From the NCBI GenBank assembly GCA_050084515.1, contig CM114275.1:28520001-28584000 (forward strand): a DNA stretch of 64,000 nucleotides. The letters run 5' to 3'. Below, piece by piece: positions 1-13,600 of the stretch (position 1 is the first letter of the stretch; each line of letters opens with the position of its first letter). Position numbers and translations under genes: made by a program. The notes beneath the pieces are model-generated. The model saw nothing but the letters and a program-made list of their open reading frames with translations. It was not told the origin of the DNA and did not search any database. Source of the stretch: Blasia pusilla. Its lineage: Eukaryota; Marchantiophyta; Marchantiopsida; Blasiales.

Positions 1-2025
1 AAAGATGGTGAGCGCAAGATCCAAGGTTGTCACTTTAAATCACACCGGCAGGGGAGGATTAGATGGGTTTTCTGTTTGTTATCCTTAGCTTTCTTATTTA
101 CTATGTTCTCTGATTTATTCAAGTTGAGTTTGAAGTGATGTCTACTAAATATCAAAGGTTGATCTAACTTCCCTTTGTTTCTCTTATTCATGTATAATAG
201 GGTAGAAGTGTATCGACCACACCAAGCTATGTAGGTATCAGTGATAGTGGCCCAAGAGCTTCACAAGGGAGTCTTGTAAGTTACTTGTTGGTTTTTGTGT
301 AATCAAAGTTGTATGACACGTCTTCATTTTTCTTGGGATACAACCTTGTGGAAATCACTTTCCTTTTCGTGTTTACCTCATTCTCATTGCTTTCATTATC
401 TTGAAAATCTAAGGGAAGAGGTACAACAACATGTATGGAGGGTAAGGAACCTGAACTGGAAACATCAACAGCAAGTGAGAGCCTTTTTACATGAGGTTCT
501 CGAGTAAGTCAAGTCGATCCTATTAATTTGGTAAATGTAGGTGGATTGGGTTTGGTTACTTTCTCTTTCTATTTTAGTTTCTTCTTTTTTTGTTGAAGTC
601 TTATGATTATTGTATGCCTAGAGCAAAGATGCAATTTAACTGGATCTGTTTTTTTTGTTTCCATCTGAGTGTGGAATCAAATATTACCACACAACTCTTG
701 AAGGTGGAGAAGAAGTGGAGTGAAGATATGGGTGTAATCAAGGGTCAACTTGAAGAAAAAATGGAAAAGAATCAACTACTCTTGGAAAATAAGATGTCCA
801 TTAACCAGACTTTAATTGAGCAGAAGTTGGAAAAGAACCAACAAGAACAAAAAGAATCTTTTTGCATGCTTGTTGATATGATCGACAAGCTCTCGGAGAA
901 TAAGAGGCCTAAAGCATCAGCAAGTGGTCTTAACCAATATCAGGAATGTAAGAAATCCTTTCTTCATTGTTCTCTTGTATAATTTTCTGTCATGTTATTA
1001 GAAACTTGACACTTTACTCTTAAAGTTATGATGGTAGGTCGCTCTGAGGTTCAAATAGAGCATGTGAAAGATCATGCTGATATTGCAACTACTGAAAAGG
1101 AGGTGTTAAAGGAGTCGGATAAGCATGTACCTGTAGTTCAAGCTAGTATGTGTATAAAAATTCTCATACTACTTGTTAATATCTTCCACCCATCATTGGA
1201 GATTGTAGCATGGGACATAGTACAACCTTCCTTGAATATGTTTTGCAAGAATCATCCTATATGTATTTCAATTCAGAAAAGTAGTTTGTAATGTAATGGA
1301 TTTCCATTCTTGGTGCTATATGGAATTCCAGAGGAGCAAAATACCTCTCAGAAAAAGAAAAGACGTTTAACTAAAGTGACGACCGACACCCTTCCAACTG
1401 CAATAGTGAACAAGAGAGCAATGTGAAGTCTGGGAGCACCAAGAAGAAAAATGGAAAGGTAAAAAGCATTTGATATATATTTTGAACTCTTTGATCTTCC
1501 ATGAACATCAAGTCCTCATTTGTAGGTATGTGTGGTATTCTGATCTTGCATTATAAATGATCAATAATTGACTTTATATGTCATGTGGGATATGTAAAGT
1601 TTTCAAGATCTCTACCTTCCGAGGGTTGGTCTTTTACCAAGGTAAAAAATAGTTGGTATTTAATTATCAATCTATGATCTATTTGCTTTTGTTTGCTAAG
1701 ATGACTTGCTTTTAGGGGTTGTTTGCAGCTTTGGGTGGGAGAAGAGGTTCAACTCACCAAACCTAAGCTCAGCAGAACCATTTTGGGCAATGGTGTGGTG
1801 ACAGGCTTGAGTGGATGTGAGAAACTCCATGGGAGTGAAACCCCCCTCCCCCCCCCCCTTCCCCGATTGGTGCGAGTAGACTTGAAGTTTGTTCAGTTGG
1901 CTTATTTGGATCATAAACTATGGCAAGCAAATGAGGCAGACATGCCGCCCCAATACACCTTAGGTGATGCTCTTGGAAGTAGTATGCTTTGGCCTGAAGT
2001 GAACTTGAAGAAAGTTGTACGATAG
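1..2025 (+). pseudogene. TNPA-like CACTA accessory protein (Transposase_24 type), C-terminal part
   Basis: This is the C-terminal half of the second CACTA protein, whose family relatives bind the subterminal repeats. Positions 1-70 match the end of the Transposase_24-like core. An exon near 205-285 follows. A coiled-coil exon at about 670-945 has heptad-like text such as VEKKWSEDMGVIKGQLEEK. The last exon (1723-2025) reads VQLTKPKLSRTILGNGVV, then GDALGSSMLWPE just before its stop, which resembles the conserved end of plant Ptta/En-Spm transposases. The exons are separated by AT-rich introns, so no single frame spans the gene. Start and upstream exons lie outside the window. I cannot tell whether it is still expressed. 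Confidence 0.65.
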
Positions 2026-2449
2026 ATATCTTGGTTCATTCTAAACCCAACTTCTATTGTTGATATTTATTGTGTGTCTCTTTTCTGGACATTCAATTTT
2101 GAAAGCACTTTACTCTTTACATCACTTGGTTACAATAATGATAATGGTTTATGCTTGCACTTTCTATGTGGTTTGTGCTTGCTCTTTCTCTCTGGTTTGT
2201 GCTTGCACTTTCTTTCTTCCACTTTCTATCTCATCTATTGGTTTTGTTCCTACTATTGTAACTTCTCTTCATGATTGATGTTTCACAAGCAATTTTGAAG
2301 GGGATTAACCTTTTCAAAGGGCTAAACTATGAAAACAAAAGCTTACTGATGCATTTTTGAGATTTCAGTGTTATGTTAGAATTTTCTCAATGTTTCTGAC
2401 TAGACTTATTCATGCTTTATGCTACGGAATTATTTATCATAGCTCACTC

Positions 2450-2985
2450 TAAATTAGTGTAAGAATAGCTTGTTAGTGGGACAACTCCTATCTCCTAAAT
2501 CTTTTAAAAAAAATCACTAACATTCAAACATGCTATAAAAAAAACTCTTTTTGACACTAAAGCTCAAAACACCGTTAACAAGAATCAGCTACAGCAAATG
2601 TAGTCATTTAAATGCAACAAATCCATCAATATGACTCATCCATATTTTATGACTAATGTCAATCAGTCATTTGAGTATTGCAAACTCATCATTATGACTT
2701 GGTCATATGTTATGACTCGTACATACATTCATTTATCCATACTAAACTCATTAATATGACTTGGTCATACTCTATGACTCATCCACATTTAGTCATTTAG
2801 ACAAACTAGAGTGATCACTATGACTCGGTATAAACTTTTTCCCCAATAATATCCAGTCATTAAGACAACTTAAGGTTATCAATATTACTTAGTATAAACT
2901 TATGATTCAATAATCTCAAGTCATTTAGACAAATTCAGGTGATCAATATGACTAAGTCATGCTTCATGACTCAGTCATATTTGTA
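2450..2985. repeat. CACTA 3' subterminal repeat zone
   Basis: AT-rich sequence with the words ATGACT, AGTCAT and TGACTCAT recurring every 20-60 bases in both orientations. A zone of the same kind lies inside the right end of the second CACTA (18600-19400) and just inside its left end (3360-3560). Arrays like this are the usual binding sites for the TNPA-type protein. There is no coding signal. Confidence 0.6.
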
Positions 2986-2995
2986 ATGCCTCATC

Positions 2996-3338
2996 CTTCG
3001 TAGATAGCACGTTTGGTGCGTCATGCCCATGAAGAGTTGGGTCATTTTGGAGTGAAACGGACATACAGCTTGCTCGAAATTCAGTATTGGTGGCGAGGCA
3101 TGTAGAGTGACATTCAGCAGTTTGTTGCCAGATGCATGGTGTGTGATCGAGTCCGAGCATCGTTCAATGCTCCAACTCCATAGTTACATCAACTTCTGAT
3201 CATGGGTTTAGGTTATAGATGGAGTTTGGATTTTGTAGGACCTTTGCCTTTGACGGAGGGCCATAATCGTTATGTATTGGTGATGGTCGAGCACTTCTCA
3301 AGGTGGATAGAGTTGGTTGCATTGGCTGAAGAAGCAAG
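2996..3338 (+). pseudogene. gypsy integrase, N-terminal part
   Basis: Reads RLVRHAHEELGHFGVKRTYS and later ARCMVCDRV, the His/Cys zinc-binding domain found at the start of Ty3/gypsy integrases. It then shows YRWSLDFVGPLPLTEGHNRY, which contains the first Asp of the DDE triad, and MVEHFSRWIELVAL. In-frame stops interrupt it (for example after WWRGM) and a frameshift lies between the zinc domain and the catalytic core, so it is dead. The frame runs straight into the AAG target site of the inserted CACTA. Confidence 0.8.
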
Positions 3339-3370
3339 CACTAGAAGAAATGGGTGGTTTTTATGACTAG
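3336..3370 (+). repeat. Left target duplication (AAG) and terminal inverted repeat of CACTA 2
   Basis: AAG at 3336-3338 followed by CACTAGAAGAAAT. The opposite end shows the inverse sequence and the same trinucleotide. Confidence 0.88.
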
Positions 3371-3589
3371 ACTTTAAATGACTCACCAAAAGAATGACTC
3401 AAATTAGTACTTAAATGGTTTAGTCATAAAATTTAGGGTCGTACAACTCATTGAGTCATCTCCTTATGACTAAAGAAGTTTTCAATACCCACTAGTCACG
3501 ACGAGTCAGACTTGTTTCACTCGCCTAGTAAAGATGAGTCATAAAGAACGACTCATATGTTTAAATGATTTCATGCTCCCATTTTGAGT

Positions 3590-4572
3590 AGGATTATTCA
3601 GAGTCCTTGTGTCATTTTCATGTTAACATGGAGATATATTTTCATCCAACCATAAGATGGTGATAAAAGTAAGCACAAGACTTTGCATTAATTCTCTCAT
3701 TCATTCTTTGGACCCCTCGTTGAGGTGGGAGGGTCGAAAAAGAGGTGTCATGATGGGGGAGGAGGGCATTAAGTAGGATTGTTTCGAATCCTTGTTGCAA
3801 TTTCATGTTATTATGGTGTTGATTCTTCTTCCAACCATTGGATGGTCTTGAAAGTTGGCACATGCCTTGTTATTTAATGCCTCCCACAATTGCAATGGTT
3901 GGATCTATCCCATAGCCCTCTATGCTAGTACCAAAAATCAAAGTCCTTATTTAGGGATTACGATTTTTTTATTCAATGTGAGTGATCATTTGAAGTTTTT
4001 TTTCTTCTTCCTGTGTTTGTGGGGTTGGGATGGCTATCTAGGAACGCTTTTTTTTTTTTTTTTTTTTTTTTTCGACTCTTGGTTGAGGGGGTTTTAATTT
4101 TTTCCTTGGGGCCCCGACCATGAAGGGCATGGTGTGATCAAGTTTCATGATTTATGGGCTTGTTTTGGAGGAGAAGGAACATCAAATGAAGGAGAAAGTG
4201 GAAGAGGAGTGACTTACAAGTCTTTTTCTAGTCCTCCTTCCATTTTTCACCTTTGTTGCCACTCATCATTTGATGCCACCGTTGGATGGAGCTTAAACCT
4301 GGAAATTTGTGGATTGTCATGCCCCTCTTGAACTTGGACGGTGTAGATCTTATATAGAATTCTCCATGCTGCATTAAAAATGAAGACTGAGCTAAGGGTT
4401 TTTGATTTTTAACTCCCAAACCCCAAGAAGCATTTGGGGTTTTATTTTTTTTCCCCCTTGGGTCCTAACGTGAAGGGCATGGTGTGATCAAGTTTCATGA
4501 TTTATGGGCTTGTTTTGGAGGATAAGGAACATCAAATGAACAAGAAAGTGGAAGAGGAGTAACTTACAAGTA
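3590..4572. repeat. Degenerate ~347-bp tandem repeats in the CACTA 5' region
   Basis: The phrase TTTCATGTTA(A/T)(C/T)ATGG followed by CCAACCATxxGATGG occurs near 3617 and 3801. A 115-bp block around GAAGGGCATGGTGTGATCAA occurs at about 4120 and 4467, i.e. 347 bp apart. The same unit is arrayed at 348-bp spacing in the third CACTA (43.97-45.53 kb). No coding capacity is supported. A poly-T run lies near 4050-4070. Confidence 0.6.
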
Positions 4573-5335
4573 ATGTTCCTAGTGCTCCTTCCATTTTTCT
4601 CGAGTGAGATTTCTTGCGAGTGGTTTTTACGATGTGACCTCCACCCTCTAATCTTCAAGACTTATTTGGGCCTTCATACTTATATCACGGGCATGCGCAT
4701 GTTTGGATTTTGTGTAAATTTTTTTTTCATATGCTTAATGTAGCAAAGCAAACGGGTAGGTATTTACTACTTGGAATTATAACCAACTCAATGTGGTCAA
4801 CATTTTTAGGTGTCTCTCTCCACCAAATTTTTATGGATGCTAAAAGAATGGACAAAAATTTAGCACCATGTGAATGGGCACCTAGAGTATCACATTTTTT
4901 TTTTCTATGCCAACGTGGCAATCAAGCTGGGTTGTAGGCTTATTTGATATGTTGAGTGTGCCGTGGCAAGGACCTAGGCTTTGGCTCTATTTTTCGGTAT
5001 GATGCGATTCGGTTTTGAAGGCTTTGCACATTCCCGCGTTTGCAAGCTCTTGCACCCTACTAACAATCCCGCGTTTGGGCTAAAGCACCCTACTAAGACG
5101 ATTGAGGGAAGGAAGTTGAAAGATGATGAGGCAGGCAATGCGAGGGGGAAGGAGGCTTCGTTTTTGGGAGAAAGTATGATATGGTGCGTTTTTGGGAGAA
5201 AGTATGATATGGTGCGTTTTTGGGAGATTGGTAATATTTTTTTGGACGAAGGAAGGCTCGGATACAGGTGCTAACTCTAGTGCAAACACGGCATTCTGAA
5301 AACGATACACATTGTTGATCAAAGACCTGGTGAGT

Positions 5336-5535
<200 letters not shown>

Positions 5536-5539
5536 CCTG

Positions 5540-8500
5540 GGTTCTGCCCACTCCAAAGACCCACCTCTCCCATCGCTCTTCGTCTTCACTCTCGGCTTCC
5601 ACTCTTCGATTCCTTGGGATTGAAGGCGTAAGTTGCCTTTATCGCATTCATTACTCTATCTCTCCTTCCCTGAATTTGAAGGTGACTCACTAATGCGAAG
5701 TGATAGATTTTCGACATGCTTGATCACACATCTGTTCCCTCTCGTGGTTGACTTCAAATTGTAATATTTTAAGGGAACTTGGAAAGTCGTCTATCGTCCG
5801 CATGTTGTTGAGTTGTTTGAGAGGTGAGATAGTCGTCAATTTTCTGGATAGTATTTTTCTCTCTTGTGCCTGTAATTGAATCGAAATTGCAAGGTTTCTA
5901 CGCAACCTCTTGAAGTCTTCACTTATGTGTGTAATCATCGATTCGTATTGTTCTCTCTCCTAATCGCATTTGACATCTCCCGTTTTCTAGGTAACTGAAA
6001 TTGTAGATATTTGTGTATCTCAAAGCCGTCTCCGTTCTAATTGAATCCGATTGATGTGTTCGGTTCTCGGGGTAACTGGAAGTGTTCTGCTTTCAGGTTT
6101 GTAGATCTTGGGAGTTTTGCCTTTCTCTCTCTTCCAATCGAATCTGAATCGTAGTTCGTTTGGAAATTTCCAAATTGCGATTTTCTTGATTTTCTCCGAT
6201 TCCCGATATCCTTCTCACAAATCTTGCACCCATCCTCAGTAGGTAGAATCGTGCATTACAACACTAATCCATTAAGTCAAGAAGTCAATCCCAAGTCACA
6301 AGAAGCTATTGGCGTTTGAGATCAATTTAAGTATCTTCACCACCATGCTTTGTTTCCACATTAAAACATTCGTGAGGGATTACTTGCTTGTTAAAGTTTT
6401 AACAAATCCACCACCTCACTTCATCCCCGCCACATGAGTTACTCTGAACAAGTTTCACAATCACTCCTCATGTACAATGTCGTGCAAATTAATCTCGGAG
6501 CTCCCACAAATTTCTCCCAAGGTAATAGACATTGGGTAGTCACAGATACTGTACATAAGCTGCCTGTGCCCTCCAACATGCCCAGAGAGTGGAAACACAT
6601 GGCCCACAACCATATGGGTTCAATACTATGTTGAAAGTTCCGAGTCTCGGCATATTCTTAGACTTGATTGGTAATGAATTTTCCTTCGAGATCCGTCTCC
6701 TAACATGCCATCATGTGCTTGCTTTTCAACAAACCTCCAACATATTTGAGCTTCCAGCTAGATACCCCAACATCTTTCCACATCCAAAGGTGTGCATACA
6801 CAAACAATGTTGGTGCAAAGACAACTATGATAAGCATCGATTCAAGAGAATACGATCTTGAATCTGGATGTCCATTGCATATCCTAATTCTGAACAAGGA
6901 CACGAAATTCATTAAAATTGAAAGTTTCTTTCTCTTTACGCTGTATGGAAAGTAGCTAATTAGGCTAGGTAAACTGGCTAACACGAAATGCATTCAAGTC
7001 AAACTCGATTCTACCTTTTATGATTGGTGAGTGTCAAAGAACATGTAAAGCTTCTTTTCACTGCAGAACTTTTCAAAAGGCTCTAAAAAGAGGATATCTG
7101 TAGATAATTTGAAGCTTCGAGGGTGAGAAATATTCTCTTGAATACGCCCATACATCCTTCTCTAAATTTAGCATATGTGCTTTGAAACCAAAACGCTGAG
7201 TAGCACAGAGTACTTTGCTTATGGAAGGTAGATCATCCAGTTAAGAAAGGAGGACAACTATTTTAACTAGATGGTCTATCTTCCATAAGAAAATATCTCT
7301 CCAAGGTAGTACCTGATAAACTCTAGGGAATTTATTTTGCACACCAGACATGAAAGAAGTGGACACAATCGAAGGTAGACAAAACTTGGTCCTCAAAAAT
7401 ATATCTGAGAGATGAGGAAATCCAGAAACCGAGAGATGATCGAATTTACACTCACAAGTCTGGAAAGTGAACTTTGTAGCAGCAATGTAAATAAGATGAT
7501 TTTCTGCGTCACTTCAATGACCCAAGGAGTAGCATTAACTTGTATCCATAGTGGTAGCTTAGTCGAGTAAGTCTGCTGCACCCAATCAAGAAAAGGTTCC
7601 CCTTCGCAAAAAAAGCAACCCAAGTTCATCCCACTCACATAGAAAGGAGATCGGAGGGCATACAACTTCTATTGGGCGACTTGTTTGATGTTGAACATCC
7701 AGCACCACTGCTTCCTTTGCCCTGACCAAGTAATAATAAAGACCCGATCTGGCATGTAGTTCGTCGTAATCATAGCATCCTGAATGTGGCTAACGTCCTT
7801 GTGAGGGCAACTAATGCTCTCCCAACTAACATGGTATGAAAGTCCATAAACCAATGACTAGGTGTAGTTTGTATGGTAATGACTTGAGGAAAGAAGTCAT
7901 GGCTAACAAAGATAGTCCCAAACACACCATGCTTCCACTTTGCCGAGATTGTGGAGGAACATGATCAAAGCATCAAGGAACATTAATTTACCATCCTTCT
8001 CTTCGATGGCAAAGAATCAAAGAAGCGTTCACAATATCTTTGTGATGTCCTCACTTGAGATCCAATCGATCGATTACAAAGGCATAAGCGGGGTGTCTCG
8101 TGTTTGCTAGCACACTCGGAGACCATCCACATGTTCCTGGTGTTCTAGCCCGAGCAATGTTGAAGGAGTATTGCACTCATGCTAGAGTCAATGCGATGCC
8201 CAATATGGACATAGTATCAATGATATTTTCACAAAGATCATACATATGCACTCTTAAATAAGTAGATATCATGCTTCTAAGAGTGGCGTAAAGTCCAGGG
8301 TTAACCGAGAATCTAATAAGTCCTTGTGCCGAAACTTAGCTTCTCAATGTTACCGCTTTGCCCCACATATCAATCAAGATATTGTATCTTTGGAAGCGAC
8401 ATCATGCCCAACTTCCTTCATCTTCCAGAACATATTCTCAACTTCTTGTACTTGCCCGACCGTTGAGAGTTTCCATCATTGTGATGAAAGTACCCGAGTC

Positions 8501-8560
8501 CATTTGGATACCAAGCCGCTTGTAGCCATGAAGATTTCCATGCTAAGTTCTGGTTTGCTT
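5540..8560. other. CACTA internal sequence, no recognisable gene
   Basis: About 3 kb between the microsatellite and the captured PPR remnant. Short open frames occur (for example 7393-7665 minus, with DWVQQTYSTKLPLWIQVN), but none shows a family I can name and none extends beyond 100 codons. It may be further captured host sequence or an internal spacer. Confidence 0.4.
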
Positions 8561-8569
8561 CCGCCTTAG

Positions 8570-8910
8570 AGTAAAGATCTATGAGGGTGTTGTAAGTGAC
8601 TACATTAGGCTCACAACCATGCTTTCCAGCATCTCACAAAACAGTTGGTGAGCAGATATGATTGCTATATTTTCCCAAGCAATTGATGAGAGTGTTATAA
8701 GTAAATATATTTGGCTCCACTCCAACCTTTCGCATTTCATCATAGAACTCAACGGCTTTTCATAGTAACCACACTTCCCACAAATATCAATCATTCTTGT
8801 GTAGAAAACCACGCCCAACGAACGACCCTTCTCTTTCATCTGTAAAAATAGATTTCATGCGGCATCGAAATTGCCCACCTTGCCAAGGCAATCAACCATT
8901 GCAATCGGAT
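8570..8910 (-). pseudogene. Pentatricopeptide-repeat (PPR) gene fragment captured in the CACTA
   Basis: Read on the minus strand with frameshifts, this stretch gives successive PPR-like motifs: MVDCLGKVGNFDAA, then FYTRMIDICGKCGYYEKAVE, then FYDEMRKVGVEPNIFTYNTL, INCLGKYSN, and finally GCEPNVVTYNTLIDLYSKA. The phrase N(V/I)xTYNTLI followed ~35 residues later by its repeat is diagnostic of PPR helices, which bind organellar RNA. Several single-base shifts break the frame, and the fragment holds only about three motifs, so it is non-functional. Its place inside a bounded CACTA indicates transposon gene capture. Confidence 0.7.
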
Positions 8911-8939
8911 AATAGAATCGTCTCGGCTTGCATTATAGT

Positions 8940-9560
8940 ACACTGCGCTCTGCGCGATGGTGCTAGCATCGCCTTAATTTCAGATTCTCGCTCTGTGATC
9001 TCGGCACAACGAGTGATTTTGCTCCTTCAACGTTTCAACTTGTTCATTGGCACGCTTCACTCACTGAAGTTCATTTGTAGAGTCGTTCAAGCACTTTCAA
9101 AGAAGCCCTCTGTTTGTTGGGCGCAAGTTCTTTCGCTCATTAGACCGACGGACTTGCTCTTGTAGCACTCTTGCGTGGAGTACTATCCGCTTTTGAAGTT
9201 TAGACTCACGGCCCTGAATGTTTGCTAATTTATTTTGTAACTCGACTCATGTTTGGAATGTCTCTGTTCCAATTCTAACCGACGTTCTGAGTCTCTTTGA
9301 TTGTGCTTCTAAGATCGCTACCAATTGTCGTTCGGATGCCAACAACCCCGAGTCCGGTTGTGCTTTCAGAGAATTTTCTTGATGATCGAGTGTGCTTTGG
9401 ACCCGCTCTCCGCTTGAGAAGCTCGTTCGATGGTAGACCAGGTGAAGGTGTTTTAGGTATGAAACTTGATTCTTTGCATAATTCTTCATTCTCCACTTCA
9501 AGGGTGTTACGTCTTGTTTCACCTTGCCCATCATCCGCATGCCCACGCCGAGGACCAGAA
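8940..9560 (-). pseudogene. Coiled-coil-like gene fragment next to the PPR remnant
   Basis: The minus strand upstream of the PPR remnant reads as charged, Leu/Glu/Gln/Arg-rich text: LASERQLVAILEAQSKRLR, VELQNKLANIQGRESKLQKR, RVLQEQVRRSNERKN and ANEQVETLKEQNHSLCR in shifting frames. This looks like a coiled coil from a host protein, perhaps captured together with the PPR sequence. I do not recognise the family. Stops and shifts occur every 30-60 codons. Confidence 0.4.
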
Positions 9561-9599
9561 GTCACACGAGTCATGTGCACTCGGACCATCCCGTCCTTT

Positions 9600-10680
9600 A
9601 TCGTGAGCTGCGTCTTTTTCGAGCTACATGGAGTGCTCTTGAGTATGCATTAACTCTCTTCGAGCTCAGATTCTACTACCTCACTCTCTCTTTCCTTCTC
9701 AAAGAATGGCAAAGATGCATTTGCGCTCGCCCAAAACACATGACATCAGCGCTATAGAATCATGTAAATCATTTTACCCTTTCGAGCTATGTCCTGTAAA
9801 GTCCGAACGGGAGCGCTGGTCCGAGTGATAGATTGAAAAATGTTGCGCCTAATTCTTGTCTATTCAGAGAAATATTAAGCATCCAATTCTTGGGAACTAC
9901 TTCATCTTAAGCGTCCAAGTAGAACTACTTCATGCCGGAAAGATTGATTGGGATTTGTGTCCTCAAAAGTAGTCTACTCACCTCGTCTTCATGGCCCTTC
10001 ACTCTATTACGGTATTACTCAAGATTTCCACCAATTTCTCCTGAAACAAAAGTTAAAGTTTCGGTGAGTCATGATGATTAAATGTAGAGCATTAAACTAG
10101 ATACGATGAAACCAACTCATTCTTTGAAGCAGAAAGCTCAATAGATAAACATGAATAATCAGTTCGAGTTATGTTTTACCAATTTCCAATCGGACAAAAG
10201 ATCCCAACTAAGGAAAGGGGCACATAGATTATGTCTCGATTCAGTTCTCTTGTGCATTCATCAAAGACTGATTCGCTGGAAACATTTATTAGACGAGGCC
10301 ATGATGAAGTGTGCATATCAAAAGACGAGTCATTATCGAATTTGGGTGTGTTACAATTGTCATTCAGAATGTCGTTGGAAGCATTGGACCGCATCGGTGA
10401 GGATTGTTAGTGATGATTGAGATCTCCATCGAGATAAGAACCAGGTTAGGTATCGTGCCTTATCATACTTGTCTTGACTTCACGTGAGTATGCATTGGAT
10501 GATAGCTCAGCCACCATGGTTTATGGAATTCGTTATTGAGGCAAGATGTCATGGTTTTGGATGTGTTTGGAATGTTTTGATTCACGGCTTTTGGAATCTA
10601 CTTCAATCCCCTTAGAATGGATTTGAACCACCCGTTAGAGTAAAGGCACATGATTCCAAGTTGTGGTAACGGGAAAGCAC
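9600..10680. other. CACTA internal spacer
   Basis: No recognisable coding sequence. It lies between the captured debris and the start of TNP2. Confidence 0.4.
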
Positions 10681-10699
10681 ACGTGCTAGTGTCTTTGGG

Positions 10700-13600
10700 T
10701 TGTAAAAGATTGCGGTGTCCGTGCAATCTTGTAAGGGTGGGTCTACGTTGTCCATCCGCAAGGTGGAAGCACATTTGAGAAAAAATGGACGTTCGGCGCT
10801 TTGTCGAAAGTGCCAAAATCTAGGGATGGATGGGACTCTTCAGATGAGGAGTGGCTTATGCATGATCTTGCTGAAAAAAGAAGCCAAGAGGATAAGACAA
10901 TGGAGTCAGCCCCTACCTTCTATGTGGATGGAAGGGAGAGATCTTCCATGGCGCGGATATAGACGAGAGCACATTGCGTTCATAAAATGCTCAATGATAT
11001 TTTCCAGAAATACAACCATATACACGAGGATGAAATGAAGAGACATCTCTCTCATCGATGAATTACGAATCGGGAATATCAAACGAAGAACCACCATTCA
11101 ATCATGGAGATGAATATGAGGAGCTTGCAAACCCTTGTTCCCCTACAAAAAAACATCTGTTTTGGCTTTTGTCATGTTACTATTTAACATTCAAACCACC
11201 CATGGCGTCCCAAATGTAGCTATTGACTAATTTATGAAACTCCTTTGTAAGTTGGTCCTACCGCAGGGAACTTGGTGCCATCGAGTTATTATGTAGCAAA
11301 AAAACTCATTGGTAAACTAGGCTTAGGTTACAACAAGTATCCATGCGTGTCATTTGGATGTGTTTTATTCGGGGTGATTTGGCTGAAGCTGAGATCTGTC
11401 CATTATGTGGGAAACCAAGGTTCCGGACAGTGGGTAGAACGTTGGTACCATGTAAGGTATTAAGGCATTTTCCTGTCATACCTCGGATGAGACGTATGTT
11501 TAGATGCAAGACGTTGTCTGAATTGTTAACATGGGCCCCTTGAATCGAGCAAGGATAGCTTAGTAAGACATACTGACTGATTGCAAGTCATGGCGCCACA
11601 TGGACAACTTATATCCGGACTTTGCCGAGGAGAAGAGGAATTGCAGGTTTGGGCTAGCTTTGGACGGAGTGAATCCATTTTCAGACAAGTCGAGTTCGTG
11701 GTCAACATGGCCCGTGCTTCTTGTTAATTATAACTTGCCTCCCTGGCTCCAGACAAAAAAATTCTTTGTGATGCTCTCTTTGATCATACCAGGAAAGGAA
11801 AGTGTAAATGGGAAAAACATAGACACATACTTGCTTCCTCTAGTGGAAGAGTTCCAAGAATTGTGGAAAGGGGTTCAATTTCATGACGTCCGGAAGGTAG
11901 GCGGAAGTTGGAACTTCATGTTCAGGGCTACCTTACTATGGACCATAAATGATTACCCGGCATACGGAACTATAGCTGGGCAGAGCCATGGTGGAAAATT
12001 AGGATGTACTATATGCGGGCCTCGAGTGGATTCTGATTTTTCAAAGTCTTGTGGCAAGCCCATATACGGTTGTCATCGTCGATATCTCCCATTGAGCCAT
12101 CCATGGAGGACCCGCAGGTATGGATCTCACTTCAACGGGAGTGCAGAACTTAGACCACGCGTGCCTAGACTACTTTCCAGAGAGATTATTGGATGGGCAA
12201 ATGAAAACATGCATATGATGAGAGTGGGGATCGAGAAGACGGCCCTACTGATCCCTACAAGAGAACCGGGGTGAAAAGGCTGAGTATACTATATTCGTTG
12301 CCATATTGGCGTAGTATCTGCTCCTTCTCTGTATTATCCATTCTTTATGTTAGGAAATAGTGGCTATAGAGGAGGATAGCTTTTGTTTGATTTGATTGTG
12401 AATATTAGCTATCATGTTGAAGTTGTGAGATGTCCATGCTTCCTTGACGATACAATCAGAATTTGCTTATACGCCATACGTTAGATGTAATGCACGTTGA
12501 GAAGAATATCGTTGAGAATCTAGTCAAGACCTTATTTGGAGTGAAAGATCTTTGTGAAAGTAAGGAGAGATCTGGAGGCCCGTGGGATTCGATCCCATTT
12601 GTGGTTGCAACCCCATCCTAGTAAACCCCAAGTTTTGCTTAAACCAGTTTCCGATTATTGTCTATCTCCCATGACTTGAACACTTTCCTTTTGAGGATTC
12701 AAAACTTGAAAGTGCCATCTGGATATTATGGAGAACTCTCCAAGCATGTGGTTAATCGAAAATTGGGCAATATGAAATCACATGATTACCATGTCTTCAT
12801 TCAGCAAGTCCTTCCTTATTGCATCCGTGGTCTTTTGAAAGACCACGTGAGAATGGTGGTTATTAGATTATCCGGCATTTTAGAATGGTGTGTACAAAGG
12901 TGTATGATCCACTTTATTTGACAAACTCTTGGAAGAGACCGCCATAACCCTTTGTCTTTTGAAATGCACTTCCCTCCATCTTTCTTTGACGTGATGACAC
13001 ATTTGTTGATTCATGTCGAGAAGAGTTGGACATGTGTGGGCCAAGAGCATGTCGATGGATGTATCCAATGGAGCGATATATGGGGTACATGAAGAAATAT
13101 GTACGGTCCAAAGCTAGACCAGAGGGGTATATGGCGAGAAGAAGGGTATGTGAAGGACGAGGCATTAGGGTTTGTGACCGAGTATATGAAAAGGTTTGAA
13201 GACGTGTGGACGCGAGTGTGGGATGATGGGGAGGAAGAGGGGGTTGTTGGTGAGGAGCTAGAAGGTGCAGCACTCGATTCGACTTTCGAGAAATGATCAA
13301 CTTAGCACATCATTATGTGTTGCATAATACAGAGGTCATGGTTGATTGGCAAAGGTAAAACTCTCCAATATATGCTTTTCAAGGTTATAGTTATGTGAAT
13401 TCTGATTCGGACTCTCAAAGTGTATATTATTTTGGTATTGACACATTAAATACAAAAGAATGTACTAATACCATTAACATTGTTATTGAACAGGAAATAT
13501 CAGTCATGTTCGAGAGACATTCCTTTTGAAAAGTGGATTCGCCTTGCCATTACAGGATGCAATTGACAACTCAAAAGATCCCGATGCTCACCTACTATCG

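Larger units (their letters stand above)
1..2985 (+). mobile_element. CACTA element copy 1, 3' part only
   Basis: The window opens inside a CACTA (En/Spm-type) DNA transposon. Its sequence can be followed in parallel with the better bounded CACTA at 3339-19400: position 1 corresponds to about 16463, the coiled-coil exon at 680-900 to 16980-17150, and the last exon at 1730-2025 to 18085-18360. Beyond 2450 it holds the AT-rich subterminal zone with repeated ATGACT/AGTCAT motifs. No terminal TAGTG is visible before gypsy sequence begins near 2990, so the 3' end looks truncated at that junction. Confidence 0.75.

Noticed and set aside
6434-7860. Possible further captured gene on the minus strand
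   Set aside because: Short frames with no recognisable family and frequent stops; left as unassigned.
10151-10420. Possible small gene upstream of TNP2
   Set aside because: No recognisable motif; lies in the CACTA spacer and overlaps an equally long antisense frame.
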